Below are positions 31,909-41,950 of a stretch of 64,000 bases of DNA, one piece after another. The notes under the pieces are model-generated. The model ran no database searches, was not told the DNA's origin, and was given only the letters and a program-made list of their open reading frames with translations. Each line of letters opens with the position of its first letter. Within the stretch, counting starts at the first letter, position 1. The position numbers were made by a program, and so were the translations under genes. Location of the stretch: contig CM043945.1 of NCBI GenBank assembly GCA_014529385.2, forward strand, positions 96,204,612-96,268,611, in the 5' to 3' direction. This DNA is from Adiantum capillus-veneris (taxonomy: Eukaryota; Streptophyta; Polypodiopsida; Polypodiales; Pteridaceae).

Positions 31909-32842
31909 AGTCTGTCATATGCCTTCTCAAAGTAGAGGAGTATCACAAGATCATCTCCTCGGAGACGTGCGAGGGTAAATGCCTCCCAAAATGTAAAGAT
32001 GTTGTCAAGGATGCTACGCTCCTTGACAAAACATGTCTCGGTCTCATGCATAATACTCTCGAGAAGCGGTTGTATTCTCAAACTCAGAGCCTTTGCTAAG
32101 ATTTTGAAGGCTGAGTTGAGAATAGTGATGGGACGCCACTGCCGAATCTAGTCCAAGGAGCCTCCCTCCTTGGGGATAAGATAGATCAAGCCGTCACTCA
32201 TGACGTCACGCATCTCTCTAGTGTGCAGAATGTGCTAGTAAGCACTACAAAGATCATGACCAAGCAGCTCCCAGCACTCCAAAAAGAAGATGGGAGTCAA
32301 ACCATCCTCCCCTGGGCAGCTACCCCTAAGGGCCTCATGAAGCTCCTCCAACTCGATTGGTGTATCAAGCCTTTGTTGCATCTCCTCAATGACTAAGCGA
32401 GGCATCTATGCCCAAACCTGTTCCCTGCATGCATCTCAAAGCTCTAACTATGGTTCAGTTGAAAGCTGCCACACATCTGAAATCCTCGAGGTCATACATA
32501 CTCTCCCAAGCTGCCAACTCAACCCTGTGCACACTAGTATGGCTGCCTCCTATCCTATTCGAACGATCCTCCAACATGTTGAAGTCCCCCCCAACACACC
32601 ACTGCTCTTCATGAGGCAAAGATATGACCAAAACTCACGCCGTGCACTCACAAGTTGGACGCATAAATGTTCAAGAGGCCCATAAGGCTACCATGAACCT
32701 GCATAGTAACCCACTGGGCCCTACCTGGCACAATGATACCTCTGCCCACAATAGCCTGGTACCATGAGTCCGCAATAGTAATATATACACCTCCCTGAAG
32801 GCCTCCAGTCCCAAAAACAGCTGACAAGAAAGTCTCATGGCG
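31909..32842 (-). pseudogene. LINE-2 ORF2 N-terminal part: RT fingers and endonuclease fragment
   Basis: RT sequence at 32081-31909 (IQPLLESIMHETETCFVKER, SILDNIFTFWEA, ILLYFEKAYDRLD) continues upstream with stops to about 32460. It then joins endonuclease sequence homologous to LINE-1 14910-15300. Between them about 0.7 kb is missing. The right end at 32842 abuts a different element (Gy-J). Confidence 0.8.
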
Positions 32843-32848
32843 GCCAAT

Positions 32849-33232
32849 TGTGTACAGGTTACAGTTGATAGGAGCAAGGAGAATGCATCTGAAAGCAATT
32901 GGGAGCGACAGCGGCCCAGGAATGAATTCGATAATTTTCCATTGACAATAAGAACCATGAATTTTGTTTTGTCTTATGAAATTTGAATGAATGTATAATA
33001 ATGAAGAATGATGAATGATGGAATGAGATACTAGTGCATCAAGATTCCTATCTGGATGGATGACTAGATCATGTGGTGAGCAAATTGAAAGTTCTGGAAG
33101 GATGCGATGGCTGCAAAGGAATCTAGGTGCTAACTTTGCTTACATTGAAGGATCGTTTGTTGCCCGTGGCTCCAAGTCAAGTTTGAAGGTCCTATGGCTA
33201 GCCCCCATAACACCCATGGAGTCCCTCACACA
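32849..33232 (-). repeat. Gy-J 3' LTR (about 384 bp)
   Basis: On the plus strand it begins TGTGTACAGG and ends CCCTCACACA, giving a short terminal inverted repeat (TGTGT). It is followed by TCCCCCCCTCCTCGC, which on the minus strand is a polypurine tract (GAGGAGGGGGGGA) just before the LTR. So it is the 3' LTR of a minus-strand element inserted after CCAAT (32844-32848) in LINE-2. The second LTR is not found. Confidence 0.65.
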
Positions 33233-33758
33233 TCCCCCCCTCCTCGCGGACAATTTTTCGACGTTTTTCGGGCCCGTCGGCCCCATGAGCCTCGATGGCT
33301 CCAAGAGCTCCCTGAAGGGATGTCTTGAAGTTGAGAGCCCCGCATGGGCCATAACCAAGCCCCCTGGTCCCTGCGGTCCAAAATGGCCTGAGGAGCCTCC
33401 GAGGTGCTGTTTTGGCAATTGCGGCAAATTTTTGAACCTGCGGCTCACAAGTGAGCCCTCAGCAAACTTTTTGCCAAGATTTATAATCACGTGGTTTTGG
33501 GGCTTCGGCGGTTTTCCAACCCGCCCCGAACTATACGTAACTATATGGGAGTAGTCCTCTTTGGGTGATCCAGACGCTTTTGAGCCAGGGCAATTAATAG
33601 AGGCAAACACCCAAGTGACGATCTTCATATCAATAAATCCATCTTTCCTGCTAGGTTGGAGTCTAGGCAACCCATTTTCAACAGTGGTGCTAGTATAGGC
33701 CTCCGTCCCTTTTGTAATCATCTTTTTGGAATCTGTAACATAGTGATGATGTGCCAAT
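33233..33758 (-). mobile_element. Gy-J 3' internal remnant
   Basis: Polypurine tract at 33233-33245, then about 510 bp of sequence open on both strands for over 150 codons but with no recognisable domain (Pro/Gly-rich on either strand). It ends abruptly at 33758 where the truncated Gy-G 5' LTR begins. I cannot say whether it codes for anything. Confidence 0.45.
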
Positions 33759-34361
33759 AACTCTGCCGCGAAGTCAACTGGGCAACCGGTCAGGATATTT
33801 TTAAGCTACAAACCCGAAACGGGCAAATGCTTGTAAATGCGCCAAGTGTCGAACTTTCATGCACTTTCCTCTTGCAGAAGAAGTGGCGCTGAATTTTATG
33901 TTGGGAGAGGCCTCATTTCAGCTTTTGTCACAAGTTAAGAGCTATGGAGTGCTTCCTTTCCCTCTCATGTACAGTGTGGTGCTAGGAGTGATGCCCTGCA
34001 CGCTACACACTGCTCTCTCTCTCCCCTACGTGCAGTTATGTGATGCCCCACAAGAGGGCTACTCATTTGACTGATGTACAGTTGTGTGGGTTCATGCTTT
34101 TGTGCTGAGGCAAGAGCCTCCTAGAGCAAGAACAGGGGTAGCTAGCTGCTGCTCCAAAGCAGGCACTGGTGAGGGTCATAACCTCACCGTACATGTGCAA
34201 AATCAGCGTTGTGTATGCGCTGTAATTTTACTGTTTTTCAGCCATACGGACGCTAGGACCATTGGGAATCGTGCCCCACTGGCAGAGGACAGTTAGGGGA
34301 CTGTTTGGGGCTGAAAACGGGGCAAAAACCAGTAAATACAGCGTGCTGAATTTACTGTTTT
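33759..34361 (+). repeat. Gy-G 5' LTR, part 1 (truncated at its start)
   Basis: Matches 45950 onward of the 3' LTR (TAACTCTGCCGCGAAGTCAAC). The U3 start is missing. It is cut at 34361 by the copia insertion and resumes at 39597 (TGGACAGG). Confidence 0.9.
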
Positions 34362-34717
34362 TGAGGGGGAGCAAGAGAGAGAGCCCACTTGCTGTCCTAT
34401 GCAATGAGAGTGAAGGAGAAGGGGAGATTGGCGCAGAAAGAGCACACGCAGAGAAAACGTGAGAGAGAGAGAGAGCTCGTTTAATTTTTGGGAAAAGCCA
34501 CGCTATTGTTTTTGGGCTTCACATTTGAGTATATGAGTAAGTGACTAGGGGGCCATTCACACTTGGGCCCCCTCACTTATAAGTCTTTTTAACTTATAAG
34601 TTATAAGTACAAGGCACTTAGGCCTTTATTCCCTAACAACCTCCCACCTAAAGGCAATGTACCTTGGGAGATCAAAGAATTAGCTAACTATGATACAACA
34701 GCTGATCATGCAATTAC

Positions 34718-37700
34718 TCATCCAACACCCATCATCTGACGGCAATATGCAAACCGCTCTGCTGGAAGACTCTTGGTCAAAACATCTGCAGGATTGTCAT
34801 CTGTGTGCACCTTGACAAGTGTAATGCTCTTGTCATCAAGCACACTCCTCATAAAATGATACTTCACCTCTATGTGCTTTGTCTTGGCATGAAAAACAGG
34901 ATTCCTTGCAAGCATAATAGCACTTTGACTATCACAGTGTAGCACAGGAACCGGTGACTTAATGCCAAGCTCTTCTACCAAACGCATGAGCCACAAAGCT
35001 TCTTTGCATGCCTCAGTGGCAGCCACATACTCAGCCTCAGTGGTAGATAAAGCAACACATTTTTGCAGTCTAGAAATCCAAGAAACTGCACCTCCTGTGA
35101 ATGTAAACACATATCCAGAGGTAGACTTCCTGCAATCTGGATGTCCAGCAAAATCTGCATCTGTAAAACCATGCACAGATGTCTCACTCTTCCCAAAACA
35201 AATACACAAGTCTTTAGTGCCTTTCAAGTATCTCAAGATACACTTCACTGCTTCCCAATGCTTTTTGCCAGGATTGCTCATGTACCTGCTTACCACTCCC
35301 ATCGCAAATGCAATGTCCGGACGTGTAGCAACCATAGCATACATCAAACTGCCAACGGCTGATGCATAAGGAATCTTGGCCATTTCAGCCCGCATATCAT
35401 CTGTGTTTGGTGTTTGGGCAGTCACGTGCAGTCAGTTTTACATATGGAGGCAGCGGAGTACCAAGTGCCTTTCCCCCATCCATATGAAAACGATGTAGCA
35501 CTTTGATAACATAATCTCGTTGAGATAGATACAGACGCCTGTTGAGTCTATCTCGAGAGATACGCATGCCCAAAATATGATTAGCATTACCAAGATCCTT
35601 CATGTCAAAGCGATGCTTTAAGCTTTGCTGTAGTGCATCCAACTCCGTGACATTGTTACCCGCAATAAGCATGTCATCAACATACAAAATCAGCAATAGA
35701 AGAGATCCATCACTTGCCGTTTTGATATACAAACAGTGATCAGAATTACTTCTTTTGTATCCTTGAGACCTCATGAATGTATCAAACTTGTGATACCATG
35801 CACGGGAAGACTGTTTCAAACCATACAAGCTCTTCAAGAGTCTACATACTTTCTTCTCTTGCCCCTTTGACACAAAACCTTCTGGCTGCATCATATAGAT
35901 CATCTCAAGCAAATCGCCATGCAAAAACGCTGTTTTGACATCCATTTGCTTTAACTCCATATCTTCAGAAGCAACCAGGCCTAAAACAAAACGTAATGTG
36001 GCAAGCTTTACAACAGGAGAAAAAATCTCATCAAAATCCACACCATGCTTTTGCTTGTACCCTTTAGCAACCAAACGTGCTTTGTATTTAGAAGAAGCGT
36101 CAAATGTGACCTTGGTCTTGTAAACCCATTTACATGGCAGAGCCTTATGCCCTTTAGGCAAATCAACCAAGTCCCATGTATGGTTTTTCTCCAAAGACTG
36201 CATTTCCGAAACCATTGCTTTGAACCATTTCTTACTGTCTTCCCGTTGCATAGCCTCTTTATAGCAAGGCGGCTCACCACAATCAATAAGCATGACATAG
36301 TCCAAAGACGGTTCATATCTATCGGGGGGCCTTGTCACCCGAGTAGACCTACGCACCCAATGATCCATAACAGGTGGATTTTCAGCCTGTAAACCATCAA
36401 AAACAGCAGGCTGTTCAGCCGGTTGCATCGCAACAACGGGCGGTCTAGGAGCATCAACCTGTTCCCCTACCTGTGGTGCATCAATGGCAACTTGTTGGGG
36501 CTGATTTTCAGCAGCTAATGGCTAATTTTCAGCACCATTTTCAGCATGTAAAGGCTGCTGAACATTGGGCCTTCTTGGCTGTCCATATGTAACATCTTCA
36601 CGAAAAACAACCCGGCGCACTTCCTCCACCTTTGTGGGCTGTTTGTGCATGCAATTCTCATTGAAGATGACATCATTGCTGCGTATGATTTTCCGTAATG
36701 CGGGATCCCATAATCTATACCCCATTTCACCATCCTCACCATATCCTAGGAAAATGCATTTATGAGACTTTGGTTCTAGTTTGGTGCGCAGTTCACTCCG
36801 GATGTGAACATAGGCCTCACAACCAAACACTCTTAAATGTGCATATGAGGGTGGCTTGCCAGACCACACCTCCTCAGGCACCTTTCCACCCAAAGCCTTG
36901 CTAGGTGAGCGATTAATCAAGTGAATAGCTGTTTGCACAGCTTCTGCCCAAAAACCATGAGGTAATGCAACATGTGACAGCATACTCCGAACTTTCTCTT
37001 GGATAGTCCGGTTCAACCTCTCTGCAACTCCATTCTGAGAGGGATTAAAAGGAGCCGTGAGCTCTCTTTTAATACCTTTAGTAGCACAAAAGTCAATAAA
37101 TGCTTTTGATACATACTCCCCCCCATTGTCTGAGCGCAAAGACCTAAGCTTCTTGTCAGTTTGATTCTCAACAAACGCAAGAAACTTCTTGAAAATATCC
37201 AAAACATCGCTTTTAGCACGTATTGGATACACCCACACCTTACGTGTAGCATCATCGATAAACGAGACAAAATATTTCTTTCCCCCTAAGGACAACTGTG
37301 GCATTTCACATACATCGGAATGCACTAAGTCTAACCTGTCAGACTTCAAAGAGAGAGACCTTTTGTGCGGTGTTTGATTGTGATTACCATAAATACAGTG
37401 CTCACAATGAGAAAAATCAGCATACCTCAAACACGGCAAATAACCACAACGAGACAGAGTTTCCATTCCTCTTTTACTCATGTGTCCCAACCGGCCATGC
37501 CACAAAGAAACACTTGGCTGCTCGGTTACGGCGACAACATGGTCACGCACACTAGATACATGCAAAGGATACAAAGTGTCCGATTTACAACCCTTGGCTA
37601 CAATCCGGGCCCCTTTACAAATTTTCCACTTGCTATCACCAAAAGTGGTGTGATAGCCTGCATCATCTAGCTGCCCTGTACTAATCAAACTCTTCTTGAG

Positions 37701-38825
37701 TTGTGGCACATGACGCACTTTGTGCAAAACAAAAGTCATACCATCAGCAAAGGAAAACTGGACACTGCCAATACTTGCAATGTCACATGCATAGTTATCT
37801 CCCAAATAAACAGTGCCCTGCACCTCACCTGAGTACTGTGTAAACCAATCCCTATGAGGTGTTACATGAAAGGAGACACCTGAATCAAGAATCCAAGTAT
37901 GCATGTCCACATCAGAACCCATAGCAAGGGTATGTGCATCCACAGAAGAGGCATTGAGTACATCAGTGCTGCTGCCACTGTCACAACTACTAGCAACATT
38001 GATTTCCTCAATCAACACAGTGCTCTTCTTGGCATTTCCCTTGTCCTTTGCATCAGTTTCAGCACCCTTGTTCTTCTCTTTCTTCCACTCATAGCATTCC
38101 CGTTTATAATGCCCTTTCTTTCCACAATGATGACACACAACATCTTTCCTACGAGATTTGCTGCGTGCCCTGTCCTTACTGTCAGATTTCTCCCTCTGTT
38201 GAGACCTGCCTCTCAAGTGCAATGCATTAGAAGACCCACCTGTGGTGTTCTTCCTGTTCATCTCTTCCATCAAGAGAGAACTCTCTACATCTGCATACTT
38301 AAGTGAAGCACTTGAGTTACTAAGAGCTGTCCGGAATACATCCCAACTCTCGGGCAATGTGCATAGCAGAAAAGTAGCTTTGAACTCCTCATCAATCGTG
38401 AATTTCAGCTCTGTCAGTTGGCTGAAAATAGAATTGAATTCATTGAGGTGCACTGACATGTGCATGCCCTCCTTCATGCGGAGATCCATAAGCTTCTTAA
38501 GCCAATACACTTTACTGGCAGCACTCTGTTGTGCATACAACTCGTCTAAACGCTTCCACATGCCCCATGCTGTCTGCTCATTCTCTACATTGAAAAGTAA
38601 ATTGTCAGACACCCAAAGCATGATCGTGGAGCGAGCCAACTCGTCCACTTCTTCCCATTCTTCAATCTCCATATCAACCGGTTTCACACCCTATAACTTA
38701 ATAGGTTTCGCCTGTTTCTTTTGCAACATCACATTATAACATTGCTTCTTCCATATAGCAAAGTTATGGGCACCTTCAAGCTTGCGAATGTGCAACAAAT
38801 TGCCACTTTCACTGCTAGAAGCCAT
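34718..38825 (-). pseudogene. Copia gag-pol polyprotein with three lesions
   Basis: The start is ATG at 38825 (MASSSESGNLLHIRKLEGAH). The order is copia type: gag (UBN2-like), zinc knuckle CHHCGKKGHYKREC near 38110, protease WILDSGVSFHVTPHRDWF near 37880, GAG-pre-integrase SLWHGRLGHMSKRGM, and integrase core (HSDVCEMPQ, LRSDNGGEYVSK, NPSQNGVAERLNRTI). RT follows (KARLVAKGYKQKHGVDFDEI, LLLILYVDDMLIAGN), then RNase H (VALSTTEAEYVAATEACKEA, DNPADVLTKSLPAERF), ending at 34718. Breaks are TAG at 38693-38691, TAG at 36524-36522 and a +1 frameshift near 35405 from a 7-bp tandem duplication (CCAAACA twice). All catalytic motifs look intact. Confidence 0.94.
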
Positions 38826-39300
38826 TCTGAGTGATTGCAAACACTGAAACCCTGTTTTGCCGACCTAAACACGCCCAAATGTGCGCAATCGGGCAAAAAA
38901 CAACTTGCTGTTACAGAAAAACAGCGAGCAAATTTCACGCGAAATCACCCCAAAACAGCGTACATTCACTGAGCAAAAATCGGACCTGTAAACACCTGTT
39001 TTGCTGAATTTTCAGAACCTCGTTGGTGGAAACACCTGTAAGATTGACCTGTGAGACTTGCCCTAATGAAATTGCATCAAATTGACCCCGAAATTGGTCA
39101 ATTTCAGCAGAAATAGGCTGCTGTTCGACAGTTTTGAAACCCTAATTTTGCGGAAACTGTCACCGGAGGTCGATTCTACACGGTGAGAGGATCCCTTCGC
39201 GACAGAGTTGATCGAAAACGGTTGAATATATCCTTCCCGCAGCGAGCAAAAACAGAATTCTGATCTGTGTTGCGAAGATGGCTCTCTTGGAAACCCTAAA

Positions 39301-39312
39301 GCTCTGATACCA
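39301..39312 (-). other. Copia primer binding site
   Basis: Minus strand TGGTATCAGAGC, the standard complement of plant tRNA-iMet, two bases after the 5' LTR end. Confidence 0.92.
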
Positions 39313-39596
39313 TGTGAGGGGGAGCAGGAGAGAGAGCCCACTTGCTGTCCTATGCAATGAGAGTGAAGGAGAAGGGGAGATTGGCGCAGAAAGAGCACAC
39401 GCAGAGAAAACGTGAGAGAGAGAGAGAGCTCGTTTAATTTTTGGGAAAAGCCACGCTATTGTTTTTGGGCTTCACATTTGAGTATATGAGTAAGTGACTA
39501 GGGGGCCATTCACACTTGGGCCCCCTCACTTATAAGTCTTTTTAACTTATAAGTTATAAGTACAAGGCACTTAGGCCTTTATTCCCTAACAGTTTT

Positions 39597-39972
39597 TGGA
39601 CAGGAATCAGAGGGTATACGCCAATAGAAGCGAGTTCCAGCAGGGAAATTGGTTTCGCGCAAGTTTTGGGGCTGTTACGCTGCCGAAATTTGGCCACAAC
39701 AGGCGGTATCTAGTGGGATACAGTCAAAGGATTCCCACGACTCTTCTTTGTACTTTACCCTCCTAAAGAATAAAGAAATACCGAAAGGGGCGCCAATTTT
39801 GGGGCCTACAGGTTGTCGGCGTCTGCTCCGAGCATTCTAGCTTCCGAGCCGTGTGTGTGATTAAGTGTTAATTCCCGTTACAGGTCTCCTTTGCAAGTGC
39901 TCCGTGTGTGTGTGTCTAAAGTAAAGAATTTCGGGTGAAAGCCAACGCCTACCGCCCTACGGGCCGATTTCA
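39597..39972 (+). repeat. Gy-G 5' LTR, part 2 (R-U5)
   Basis: Continues the LTR after the copia element. It contains the R motif at 39769-39795 and ends GGGCCGATTTCA directly before the primer site. Confidence 0.9.
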
Positions 39973-39989
39973 TGGTTCCATTGCCGGGA
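39973..39989 (+). other. Gy-G primer binding site
   Basis: TGGTTCCATTGCCGGGA starts immediately after the 5' LTR. It would pair with a tRNA 3' end ending GGAACCA, so it is not iMet, unlike the other elements here. I cannot name the tRNA with confidence. Confidence 0.6.
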
Positions 39990-40070
39990 TACCAATCACT
40001 TTTTCCTCAAAGAGTGAGCCTGGATTGTTCAGGGTAAAGACACACAGTGCAGGAACACGGGGATCACACT

Positions 40071-41942
40071 ATGACCAACAAGGGGAAAGGAATTATGGAA
40101 GAGGGTTCCTCTTCAAAGGACAGGCAGGAGATTCCTATGGTTTTTAAGATTGGCGAGAGCTCACGGCCATGTCAGTCTGTACCTCCTGTCAACGTGAATG
40201 TCCCTCCAGTAGTACAGGGCTTTATGACAGGGCAACTTGAGGATGATGCGTTCAAGACTCAGTTAGTTGCCGCGGTGAATGTCTTTTCGCAGCTGGTGCA
40301 GAATCCGAGGTTTATGGAATTCTTACAAGCGCCACCAGTGCAACAGCAAAATAGGCAACCTACGCCGCGTACGGAGCTTGTTGATGCTCAAGCCCAGGTA
40401 CTTCATGTGACGCAGGAGGAAAGGGAACACTCGCATGTTGCGGAGTCGGGGGCTCCAAAGCAGGTTCCTCCCATGCTTGAACAGGTGGCTAGAATGCCTA
40501 TTCCACAGGTTATGCCAGTTCAGCCCGCCACCTTTCAGAGCCAGCATGCTGTCTTGAATGGACAGGGAGCTGGATACCAGGCCATGCACTCAGTTTTTCC
40601 ACCACCCACGATACATCCTGGGTATTTCGAGGGTGGATCAGTGTTCCAAAGTATGGCTGGTTATGCGCCTGGAAGTCAGCCGTACATGCCAGGAACAGTG
40701 TTCGGGGGTATGGAAGGCATCATGCCAAACCCCATGTATGGTAGTATCGGCATGCAACAGGGTTTTCAGAGCAACCACAGCCAGTTTGGGGTGCCACAGG
40801 GTCATTTTGGCATGGCTGGTTTTTCTGGACAGCAGCCAGATATCGCACCTCTGACGCAAAATGTGAATGGCCAACACGTGCCAATCATGCCTACTACAGT
40901 GCCCATGTTGCAGACCATTCCGTATGACAATTTGGGGGCACTAGAGAAGCCGAAGGCTTACAAAGAAGGTGGTGCAGCGGTAAAGTTCAGTACCTTCAGT
41001 GGTTTCGAGGACAAGACGAAGGCACTCACTTTCCTCCAGCAGTTTGATACAGCTTATGCGGGAGGGAATTTTACAGAGGCCTCTAAGGTCAGAAAAGCTA
41101 CCACTTTCTTAAAGGACAATGCGCTTACATGGTGGACGACATTGTTAATGCAAGGACAGGCACCCGCCACTTGGGTTTACTTCAAGCAAATGTTTGTATC
41201 TGCTTGGCTATCGAATGAATTTGAAGCCGATGTCCTGACAGATTGGCACCAGCTTACGGCAGCTTCGTGCAAGAGCTTGCTGGAGTACAATAGGAGGTTT
41301 TGTAAAGCATTACTCTGAGTGACCTCCTACAGATTTGTGCCATTGACAGAGCAGATAGAGAAGTACTGTTGAGGGCTGCGTAAAGGGCTTCGCGATTACT
41401 GTACAAAGAACAGAGTGGCTACCCTTACTCAGCTTATGGAAGTTGCGAACACTAGTCTTACCTTGTTGAAAGGAGAGGACAGTGGATTTCCGAGCAGTGA
41501 CAAAGGAGGGCAGCAAAAAAAAAATTCAGCGAAGAAGTCCTTTGTGGAAACGGCTCCTGATGCGTCACAGGGGTCAGAAAAGGCCATCAAAGACAAGGAT
41601 TCAGCCGGCACTTCTAGAGCGCAGGCAAAGAAACAGAAAAGGAAGCCTTTTGTGCGCAAGTCGCTCGAGGAAAAGAAGGTCCTAATGGCTGAGAACAAAT
41701 GCTTTATATGCGAGCAGCCTGGTCACTTTTCTATCAATTGTCCACAAAGGAAAAGGCCAGCTGACTCAGAGGATAAAGAAGATCAGAAAGGCAAGAAGCC
41801 AAAACCCACGGCAGGTTTAGTGCCAGACATGGTGGGTGACAGGCCCAGCACAGATGCCAGTGAGTTATGCAAGGCATGGGGTAAAGTTAGGGATCAGAAG
41901 GCACTCATCTTTTTGATCCAGGAGCCAAAGCCAACTTTATCT
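40071..41942 (+). pseudogene. Gy-G gag and protease N-terminus
   Basis: ATG at 40071 (MTNKGKGIMEEGSSSKDRQE). A long Met/Gln/Pro/Gly-rich region (about residues 100-280) precedes the retrotransposon gag domain (KFSTFSGFEDKTKALTFLQQ, ALTWWTTLLMQGQAPATWVY). TGA stops interrupt the frame at 41316-41318 and 41370-41372. The same frame then continues through a Lys-rich stretch to the zinc knuckle CFICEQPGHFSINC near 41705. The protease active site near 41910 loses one T in a T-run, shifting the frame, and a further TGA is at about 41940-41942. The Met/Gly/Gln-rich low-complexity part is unusual for gag. Confidence 0.88.
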
Positions 41943-41950
41943 GACCAGAG

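Larger units (their letters stand above)
19562..32842 (-). mobile_element. LINE-2: second LINE copy, split by three later insertions
   Basis: Its 3' tail is at 19562-19571 (minus: GGATCTTTTTCTTGC plus A-run). Sequence homologous to LINE-1 is then found at 19572-19935, 20271-20507, 27571-29496 and 31904-32842. The gaps are a copia fragment (19935-20270), Gy-B (20508-27570) and Gy-K (29497-31903). Both gypsy insertions have exact 5-bp target duplications within the LINE. Near 32461 the RT N-terminal part is joined to endonuclease sequence with a loss of about 0.7 kb compared with LINE-1. ORF1 and the 5' end are missing. Confidence 0.87.
34362..39591 (-). mobile_element. Full-length Ty1/copia element, young, target duplication GTTTT
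   Basis: LTRs of 277 bp each at 34362-34638 and 39315-39591, both TGAGGGGGAGCA to TTCCCTAACA. The flanking repeat is GTTTT (34357-34361 and 39592-39596). Reading the two LTRs side by side I find one difference (CAAGAG versus CAGGAG), so insertion was recent. On the minus strand the 5' LTR (39591-39315) is followed by primer site TGGTATCAGAGC (39312-39301), a single gag-pol frame from 38825, and a polypurine tract (AGGTGGGAGGT) next to the 3' LTR. It lies inside the Gy-G 5' LTR. Confidence 0.96.

Noticed and set aside
33140-33757. A 205-codon minus-strand protein and a 164-codon plus-strand protein over the same bases
   Set aside because: Both strands are open, composition is Pro/Gly/Ser-rich, no domain is seen, and the stretch lies between a polypurine tract and a truncated LTR.
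38242-38739. Plus-strand ORFs opposite the copia polyprotein (also at 34962-35369 and 36045-36392)
   Set aside because: They are antisense shadows of a well-supported gag-pol frame.
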